From Alistipes sp. (GTDB lineage: Bacteria > Bacteroidota > Bacteroidia > Bacteroidales > Rikenellaceae), in assembly GCA_017559615.1 (NCBI GenBank), contig JAFYRB010000054.1, forward strand, positions 1 through 47,014: a stretch of DNA of 47,014 nt. The letters are read 5' to 3'. Below, in pieces: positions 42,188-47,014 of the stretch. A program made the position numbers and the translations under genes. Within the stretch, counting starts at the first letter, position 1, and every line of letters starts with the position of its first letter. Below the pieces are notes generated by a model, which made no database searches, was not told the DNA's origin, and saw only the letters and a list, made by a program, of their open reading frames with translations.

Positions 42188-42952
42188 ATGATAATAATTA
42201 TTTGCGTAATAGTCCTACTTATAATCTTCAAGATGCGGACATATTCGTCAGAAGAAATTGGCGAAATAGGAGAACAGTGCGTAATTAGAGAACTTAGTTG
42301 GTTACCTAAAGAGTATATTACATTAAATGACATATTATTACCTACTCAATATGGTACTACACAAATCGATCATATTGTAGTATCTCCATATGGAATATTT
42401 GTTATTGAGACCAAAAACTATAAAGGTTGTATTTGGGGGTATCAAGATTCGAAGGAGTGGAAACAAGGCCTACTTGGTAAAAAGAATTATGTAGGATGGT
42501 CAAACGAACAATATAAATTTCAAAATCCTATACACCAAAATTTGTTACACTTTAGAGCGGTTAGATCTGTATTAAAAAACATAGGAGACTTTACAATTAT
42601 CCCTATTGTTGCATTTTCAGATAGCGCCGAGCTCAATATAACAGCGCCCAATCACATAGTAATAAACTGGAGAGATCTTCATTCTGTTATACAATCATAT
42701 AATCATCAATGCATATCTCCAGAGAATGTTCAAAGAATCATTGAAAGGCTATCGACAGTAAATATCATTACTGAAGGTAGTAGAGAGCAACATACCCTTC
42801 GTATTCAGACAAAACAACAAATTAGAGAATTAGCAATAGCAAATAGACGGTGTCCCAAATGTGGCGGCAATCTTGTGGAAAGAGTGAGTAAATATGGCAC
42901 CTTTTGGGGATGCTCGAATTTTCCAAGATGTAGGTTCACCTACAATGATTAA
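42188..42952 (+). CDS. membrane-anchored NERD-domain protein with topoisomerase-type zinc ribbon
   Basis: The 254-residue protein starts with one hydrophobic segment ([15 protein letters not shown]). A NERD domain follows (about 20-130): [15 protein letters not shown], then [24 protein letters not shown]. Its D-H-I-V...E-T-K-N arrangement is the PD-(D/E)XK-like active-site pattern proposed for NERD proteins. The last 33 residues form a zinc ribbon of the kind at the C-terminus of topoisomerase [15 protein letters not shown]...CSNFPRC (Cys222, 225, 242, 248). Its base composition and codon use (AGA, ATA, TTA common) are clearly more AT-rich than core neighbours, suggesting acquisition. DNA or RNA processing is inferred from domains; a role in defence is possible. 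proC follows after 36 nt. Confidence 0.88.
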   Translation: MIIIICVIVLLIIFKMRTYSSEEIGEIGEQCVIRELSWLPKEYITLNDILLPTQYGTTQIDHIVVSPYGIFVIETKNYKGCIWGYQDSKEWKQGLLGKKNYVGWSNEQYKFQNPIHQNLLHFRAVRSVLKNIGDFTIIPIVAFSDSAELNITAPNHIVINWRDLHSVIQSYNHQCISPENVQRIIERLSTVNIITEGSREQHTLRIQTKQQIRELAIANRRCPKCGGNLVERVSKYGTFWGCSNFPRCRFTYND

Positions 42953-42988
42953 AGCTAGTAACACATTATTAAACACTATCATACAACT

Positions 42989-43786
42989 ATGAAAATCGCG
43001 GTAATCGGAGCAGGAAATATGGGTGGTGCGGTGGCACGTGGATTGGCACAGGGAAGTGTGGTCAAGAGGTCGGATATATACGTGTCGAACCCATCTACGC
43101 CAAAGCTCGAGGCACTAAAGAGCGACTATCCCGAGATTAACGTAACTACGAACAACCGAGAGGTGGCGGCAGCAGCGGATATCATTATCCTTGCCGTGAA
43201 GCCGTGGAAGGTCGAGGAGGTGTTGCGTGAGATTCTGCCACACGTAGACTACTCGCGTCAGGCTGTTGCCTCGATGGTCGGAGGATTAGGCATTACGCAG
43301 CTCTCGGAGTGGCTCGATAAGGGCGATGGTGTATTGCCCGCCACCTACTTAATAATCCCCAACACGGCCATCGCCACGATGAGCAGTATGACGTTTATCG
43401 CCTCTGCACGTTCGACGGCAGAGCAGGATGCACACCTACTCAAGATTTTCAACGAGTTAGGCGAGGCGATGTTGGTCGAGGAGAGCCTTATCCCCGCGGG
43501 AACGTCGTTGGCATCGTGTGGCATCGCCTATGCGCTACGCTACATACGTGCGGCGATGGAGGGTGGCGTGGAGTTAGGCTTCCGCGCCGATGACGCCAAG
43601 CGCATCGTGATGCAAACGCTACGTGGTGCGGCGGATATTCTTGCTGCCAATGGCTCGCATCCCGAGGCGGAGATAGACCGCGTGACAACGCCTGGAGGCT
43701 TGACTATCAAGGGCCTTAATGCTATGGAGGCTGCGGGGTTCACAACGAGCGTAATCGAGGGACTCAAGGCCTCGACAAAGAGATAG
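42989..43786 (+). CDS. proC: pyrroline-5-carboxylate reductase
   Basis: ProC reduces 1-pyrroline-5-carboxylate to L-proline with NAD(P)H, the last step of proline synthesis. The 265-residue protein has the N-terminal Rossmann motif MKIAVIGAGNMGGAVARGL, ADIIILAVKPWKVEEVL, SMVGGLGITQLSEWL, the segment LIIPNTAIATMSSM, and the C-terminal signature HPEAEIDRVTTPGGLTIKGLNAMEAAGF. Codon use is that of the core genes, in contrast with the AT-rich genes on both sides, so it is an island of ancestral sequence between two acquired segments. It is convergent with the methyltransferase gene. Confidence 0.96.
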   Translation: MKIAVIGAGNMGGAVARGLAQGSVVKRSDIYVSNPSTPKLEALKSDYPEINVTTNNREVAAAADIIILAVKPWKVEEVLREILPHVDYSRQAVASMVGGLGITQLSEWLDKGDGVLPATYLIIPNTAIATMSSMTFIASARSTAEQDAHLLKIFNELGEAMLVEESLIPAGTSLASCGIAYALRYIRAAMEGGVELGFRADDAKRIVMQTLRGAADILAANGSHPEAEIDRVTTPGGLTIKGLNAMEAAGFTTSVIEGLKASTKR

Positions 43787-43812
43787 TCTAAAAATTGCAC
43801 TATATCCTAAAA

Positions 43813-43847
43813 ATAATATGCCGACTAAATTTTAGTCGGCATATTAT
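43813..43847. terminator. 17-bp perfect palindrome / terminator overlapping the methyltransferase stop
   Basis: ATAATATGCCGACTAAA (43813-43829), one T, TTTAGTCGGCATATTAT (43831-43847): a perfect 17-bp inverted repeat. The methyltransferase stop (43825-43827) and its last codons lie inside it. On the minus strand it is followed by a short T-rich run, so it probably ends the restriction-modification transcript, and may also stop proC. Confidence 0.8.
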
Positions 43848-45123
43848 CGATATCCATCAACGACTTAATAACAGATAATCCAATTGCTTTGCCCAAAAGA
43901 GGTGGAACTGCATTTCCAATTTGAACAAGTTGCTTGTTTTTCTTTCCCTCAAATATGAAATCATCTGGGAAAGATTGTAATCTTGCCATTTCACGGGCAG
44001 TCAAAACTCTTGGAAGTTTTGGATGTAGATTTACTCCACCGTGATTTTCTTTGATAGTACACGATGCCTCATCCCACGGACACTTTTTCCAAGCATCAGA
44101 ATACCCTTTATACAGGCTCTGCCCCTCAGGAACAGCACTAATTCTTGCCTCCATTTCAGGACTATGCTTTGTTGGGAGATGATTAAAACCTTCATCAATT
44201 GGATGAGAAATTAGGTCCCCGATAGCCTCTCCAGTTGAGATATATCTATCTGGTGACAACAGAGGGTGAGGATGATAGTTGGTCGCACCTATTCTATTTC
44301 CAATAAAAATAACCCTATCTCGTTTCTGGGGAACATAATAATTGGCAGCTCGCAATGTTGTTACATTCATTTCGTATCCTGCTTCTCTGAAATCAGAAAT
44401 AATCTTGCGCTCAACACCTCCACCTAACATTGTTCTAAGACCAACTACATTCTCACAAACGACATATAGAGGCTGAAGTGTTCTAACAATCTCAAGCAAT
44501 TCCTTATATAGAGAATTGCGAGGGTCATCTACAATTCTGTTTCCAGCCATACTAAAACCCTGACACGGGAAACCTCCTGCAACAAGAGTTAATTGTCTTC
44601 CATTTAGATTTTCCCTACAAGTTTTATAGAACAAATCTTTAACCTCAGGTTGGGTAATATCGCCCTCAACCAAAGTGTGATGGAAGTTTCGACGATAAGT
44701 CATACCAGCCTCTTTGAACCAATCTAACCCACAAATACCCTGCAGTCCCGCCAACTCTAAGCCTTTGCTTAAGCCTCCTGCACCGCAAAATAAATCTACG
44801 AATGTATAGTCAGTTTGTTGAGGATTATCCCATAATTGACTTATATCTATCCAATTTACATTATCCGTTAACTTCGTTGCATTCTTACGCTTAGTCTCTA
44901 TTGTTGAGCAAATAGGTTCTCCAAACAAGTCATATGCTACTTTGGGATTATCTTTTATGCCATTAATAAAGTGTTCAACAGCTCGCTTTGGGATGCGATA
45001 AACGCTTCCGATTTTTGCTGCCTCCAAATCACCGCTAGCAATATGCCTTCGAATAGTCTTTATAGAAAGACTTAAATGTGAGGCAACCTCAGCAATAGAG
45101 TAGTATGATGCATCAATGTCCAT
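43825..45123 (-). CDS. C5-cytosine DNA methyltransferase with N-terminal helix-turn-helix
   Basis: The enzyme should methylate C5 of cytosine in a specific target and protect host DNA from the adjacent nucleases. In the 432-residue protein, residues 1-54 form an excisionase/MerR-type helix-turn-helix (YSIAEVASHLSLSIKTIRRH to GSVYRIPKRAVEHFI). After a linker the catalytic domain starts at about 105: motif I FVDLFCGAGGLSKGLELAG, motif IV GGFPCQGFSMAG with nucleophile Cys187, motif VI VCENVVGL, motif VIII QKRDRVIFIG, a target-recognition region about 285-395, and motif X VQIGNAVPPLLGKAIG. The fused HTH suggests the enzyme also binds its own promoter. It has a separate promoter at 45143-45173. 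AT-rich codon use marks it as acquired. The target sequence cannot be predicted. Confidence 0.95.
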   Translation of the reverse strand: MDIDASYYSIAEVASHLSLSIKTIRRHIASGDLEAAKIGSVYRIPKRAVEHFINGIKDNPKVAYDLFGEPICSTIETKRKNATKLTDNVNWIDISQLWDNPQQTDYTFVDLFCGAGGLSKGLELAGLQGICGLDWFKEAGMTYRRNFHHTLVEGDITQPEVKDLFYKTCRENLNGRQLTLVAGGFPCQGFSMAGNRIVDDPRNSLYKELLEIVRTLQPLYVVCENVVGLRTMLGGGVERKIISDFREAGYEMNVTTLRAANYYVPQKRDRVIFIGNRIGATNYHPHPLLSPDRYISTGEAIGDLISHPIDEGFNHLPTKHSPEMEARISAVPEGQSLYKGYSDAWKKCPWDEASCTIKENHGGVNLHPKLPRVLTAREMARLQSFPDDFIFEGKKNKQLVQIGNAVPPLLGKAIGLSVIKSLMDIDNMPTKI

Positions 45124-45124
45124 T

Positions 45125-45158
45125 ATTGTCCAGTTTATATGGCAAATATAGCGACAAT
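45125..45158. promoter_or_regulatory. inverted repeat flanking the -7 box of the methyltransferase promoter
   Basis: ATTGTC (45125-45130) and GACAAT (45153-45158) are perfect inverted copies 22 nt apart, enclosing the -7 element and the predicted transcription start. This is a candidate operator for the HTH of the methyltransferase itself. Confidence 0.45.
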
Positions 45159-45173
45159 CTTATATTTTTGCAA
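45143..45173 (-). promoter_or_regulatory. internal promoter of the methyltransferase gene
   Basis: On the minus strand TATATTTG (45150-45143) and TTG (45173-45171) are 20 nt apart, an exact Bacteroidota promoter. It sits in the 51-nt gap between the PD-(D/E)XK nuclease stop and the methyltransferase ATG, so the methyltransferase can be made independently of the nucleases. Confidence 0.8.
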
Positions 45174-45174
45174 A

Positions 45175-45984
45175 CTATACCTCTACAATATGGACTAGTA
45201 TAGTTTCTTCTCCAGTACCAACTCTTAATGGGTCGCCAAGTGTAAGTACCTTTTGCATAATATCATCCAACAAAGCGTTTGTATCAGTAATCCATTTATC
45301 CTGATTAGCTACAACAATATAAAATCTATTATCACCCCAACCATTAATAGCTCCCTCGGCTTCCTGTCTAACCCTAAGAGAGTCTGCACCTCCCACAAGA
45401 CTCTGCACTAATTTGACTTTATCTTCATTAGATTGACAAGGTTGCTTCTCCCAACCATCTGGGTATGTTGAAACCTTTAAATCGTATGGTACACCATTAA
45501 AAATAAAGTCTGAAACACTCTTTCTACGGGTAGGTGGTAGGGTATTAGGGATATCTCTAATGATTAACGACTCACATATGTCGTGTGTTGCAACCATAAA
45601 ATACTCGTGTTTCATAATATCTCGCCCCACTTCCAGTAAATTATCTAACGATGCATTCGTTGAAATGCACTTTCTTACTTTATCTTGCAAAGAAAAGTGC
45701 AACTTCGACGGTCTTGCCTTATGCCAACTGTGTCCAAGGAGAATGCCTGACGACAAATTTTGCTTGTGATAGTCTATTGGTGATGGTCGCCACCATTCTC
45801 GGCACATTCTTGTGAAATCGGCGACATCAATTTCAACCCCACTCTCAAGAAAGGACTCTTTACATTTTTTGTAGTTGTATGACTTTCTATAGCGAATGTC
45901 GTATTTCAAGAACAACGCCTCAATAAACTCCATTGAGGCCATCTTCTCTATATAATATGCAATCAATTGACTATTCATCTTCAT
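45175..45984 (-). CDS. PD-(D/E)XK restriction endonuclease candidate
   Basis: The 269-residue soluble protein has no recognised full-length family, but residues 154-173 read RRKSVSDFIFNGVPYDLKVS. The Asp159 and Asp168-x-Lys170 pattern is a PD-(D/E)XK active site (SD...DLK), followed by a strand-like stretch. The N-terminal half is helical, with YNYKKCKESFLESG and MCREWWRPSPID; the C-terminal part has NRFYIVVANQDKWITDTNALL, typical of type II restriction enzymes. It overlaps the HNH gene by 14 nt and is followed by the methyltransferase after 51 nt. The most likely role is the cognate restriction nuclease. Which of the two nucleases does the cutting is not decided by sequence. AT-rich codon use. 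Confidence 0.75.
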   Translation of the reverse strand: MKMNSQLIAYYIEKMASMEFIEALFLKYDIRYRKSYNYKKCKESFLESGVEIDVADFTRMCREWWRPSPIDYHKQNLSSGILLGHSWHKARPSKLHFSLQDKVRKCISTNASLDNLLEVGRDIMKHEYFMVATHDICESLIIRDIPNTLPPTRRKSVSDFIFNGVPYDLKVSTYPDGWEKQPCQSNEDKVKLVQSLVGGADSLRVRQEAEGAINGWGDNRFYIVVANQDKWITDTNALLDDIMQKVLTLGDPLRVGTGEETILVHIVEV

Positions 45985-46603
45985 TATAAATAAACTCGTT
46001 TAACCTAATTCTCCAAGTATTGCCATCAAACCAGCCACATCCAGCACAAGTGCCCCGATATAAGCCATTTCCTTCGTACCAAAACGATATGCCAAAAAGT
46101 GGAGGTCGTTTGCCATTCTTAATACAGTGTTGGCAAGCTCTATCTTTTAAGAGATTGTGTTCACGTGTTAAAAGTTGGAAATGTTCTTTTATTTCTTCGT
46201 CGGTTAAGGTTGCTATATCTATATCGTTATCCAATCTTGACCACGGCACTTTATGGTCAATCTCAGGTGTGGATGTGATACTAGCACCAGTAAAAGCATC
46301 TCTTTCATCAAATAATGCTAGCACTCGTTTTCTCTGCGCCAATGTAATGGTGCATCTTGGTTTCTCATCAACTTGCGGTTCTGTTGATATTAATTTGTAG
46401 TGCGATCTTTGTTCGCCACACACTGGGCAGAACATAGTTTTTCCCCAACGATTTGGGGACACTTCTTCAAAAACATACCCCCTCTTTTTTAATTCCCTGA
46501 ATGTGGCAGCAGGCTGGTTGCTTCCTGAATTACAATAACCGCAAGTCCATTCTCCAACATTTTTCTTAAATGCCTTTAACAATTTTTCAGCAAGACTCTC
46601 CAT
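45971..46603 (-). CDS. HNH endonuclease with two zinc sites, restriction-system type
   Basis: The 210-residue protein has an HNH nuclease core: ITSTPEIDHKVPWSRL with Asp116-His117, then LTREHNLLKDRACQHC with Asn150. Four CxxC pairs are present: Cys21/24, Cys59/62, Cys157/160 and Cys186/189. The first two pairs flank a winged-helix-like segment (AATFRELKKRGYVFEEV, about 33-49) and may bind one zinc; the last two flank the end of the HNH core and may bind another. This is the layout of HNH nucleases associated with type II restriction systems. It is the first gene of the cassette and overlaps the PD-(D/E)XK gene by 14 nt. A perfect palindrome AACATATGTT lies 4 nt upstream of the ATG. No canonical promoter was found in the 140-nt gap. 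Confidence 0.85.
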   Translation of the reverse strand: MESLAEKLLKAFKKNVGEWTCGYCNSGSNQPAATFRELKKRGYVFEEVSPNRWGKTMFCPVCGEQRSHYKLISTEPQVDEKPRCTITLAQRKRVLALFDERDAFTGASITSTPEIDHKVPWSRLDNDIDIATLTDEEIKEHFQLLTREHNLLKDRACQHCIKNGKRPPLFGISFWYEGNGLYRGTCAGCGWFDGNTWRIRLNEFIYNEDE

Positions 46604-46606
46604 ATT

Positions 46607-46616
46607 AACATATGTT
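46607..46616. promoter_or_regulatory. palindrome upstream of the restriction-modification cassette
   Basis: AACATATGTT is a perfect 10-bp palindrome 3 nt before the HNH start codon. It may be an operator or chance; no copy was found at the methyltransferase promoter. Confidence 0.3.
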
Positions 46617-46668
46617 TTAGGTCACTACAAAAAAGTAATAAATTTGATTTCTGAGTAAATACAAGTAT

Positions 46669-46710
46669 AAAAAAAGCGTATGAGAAAACTATTTCGTTTG
46701 CTACATACGC
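46669..46710 (-). terminator. intrinsic terminator of the MscS-type channel gene
   Basis: On the minus strand GCGTATG (46710-46704) pairs with CATACGC (46682-46676), followed by seven T residues. It separates the channel gene from the restriction-modification cassette. Confidence 0.8.
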
Positions 46711-46743
46711 CATTGTCATCTCTATCAATATCAGCCTACCACA

Positions 46744-47014
46744 CTATGCTTTGCTAATGAAATCACGGCCGGCAGGGGCTTGATATATGCGGACACCAAA
46801 GAGCGGTGCCAAGGCCACGATATGCGAGATAACCTCGGTCTGAAGATGCTCATAAGGCACCCAGTTGACATCCGCCGAGAAGAAGTACAACTCCACAGGC
46901 ACACCCCACTCCGTAGGCTGCAACTGGCGCACCATAGCCAACATCGTATGGTTGATACGTGGGTGGCTATCGAGATAGCGATTCACAACTCGCATATAGA
47001 GTTCGAGGTTCGTA
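46744..47014 (-). CDS. mechanosensitive ion channel (MscS/YbdG type), C-terminal part
   Basis: The gene runs off the right edge; the reading frame stays open upstream of the first in-window ATG (TNLELY precedes it), so only the last 90 or so residues are seen. They read NLELYMRVVNRYLDSHPRIN, MLAMVRQLQPTEWGVPVELYFF, WVPYEHLQTEVISHIVALAP and FGVRIYQAPAG. The R-Q-L-x-P-T-x-x-G-x-P-x-E-L-Y-F-F segment and the following W-x-x-Y-E-x-x-Q stretch are conserved in the cytoplasmic C-terminal domain of YbdG-like MscS channels, which release solutes upon hypo-osmotic shock. Codon use is that of core genes. Family call is fairly good given the short fragment. Confidence 0.75.
   Translation of the reverse strand, partial: TNLELYMRVVNRYLDSHPRINHTMLAMVRQLQPTEWGVPVELYFFSADVNWVPYEHLQTEVISHIVALAPLFGVRIYQAPAGRDFISKA

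Noticed and set aside
1..47014. CRISPR array or transposase/insertion sequence
   Set aside because: No regularly spaced direct repeats and no transposase-like protein were seen; the only repeats are the short ones listed.

Overview
The window looks like a chromosomal segment of a Bacteroidota bacterium, most likely order Bacteroidales and plausibly an Alistipes-like (Rikenellaceae) genome. Three things point that way. The genes include lineage-typical families: GldE-like, DUF4270, DUF3098, Omp28-like lipoproteins, an FtsQ-FtsA-FtsZ cluster and a DAHP synthase/chorismate mutase fusion. Many genes have the Bacteroidota sigma signature, a TTG/TTTG -33 box about 19-20 nt upstream of TAnnTTTG. Core genes rarely show a strong Shine-Dalgarno. 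The genus is an inference; the phylum is well supported.

Layout. 1-525: a structured non-coding RNA on the minus strand (6S-like architecture) with its own promoter and terminator, then two further terminators. 525-3959: a secreted multi-repeat NPCBM-like protein and a DUF1963/YwqG protein. 4026-5345 (minus): a GH5 mannanase-like lipoprotein. 5647-15577 (plus): murG-murC-ftsQ-ftsA-ftsZ (the distal half of a dcw cluster), then gldE-like, a phosphopantetheinyl transferase and a MATE exporter, all tightly spaced behind one strong promoter. 15631-17389 (minus): a small lipoprotein and a secreted C1 peptidase.

17424-28561 (minus) is a long co-directional block: YfhO, FtsX, DUF3098, UppP, TruB, QueA, a half-length GT5-like protein, a DUF4270 lipoprotein and TopA. 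It links envelope and cell division functions with tRNA modification. 28699-34548 (plus): polyprenyl synthase, FucP-like MFS transporter, lipA-lipB and recJ. 34829-39354 (plus): a periplasmic thioredoxin, an outer-membrane barrel and two tandem Omp28-like lipoproteins carrying CGYC motifs, which together look like one exported thiol/redox module. 39502-41007: cyclophilin and DAHP synthase/chorismate mutase.

41.4-46.6 kb is the accessory zone. A tRNA-Gly(GCC) gene has a 15-bp copy of its 3' end 165 bp downstream, which resembles an integration scar. It is followed by an MGMT-type alkyltransferase and an AT-rich NERD/zinc-ribbon protein. The core proC gene separates these from an AT-rich restriction-modification cassette: an HNH nuclease, a PD-(D/E)XK nuclease, and a C5-methyltransferase fused to an N-terminal helix-turn-helix. 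The methyltransferase has its own promoter flanked by an inverted repeat, suggesting autoregulation. The window ends inside a MscS-type channel gene.
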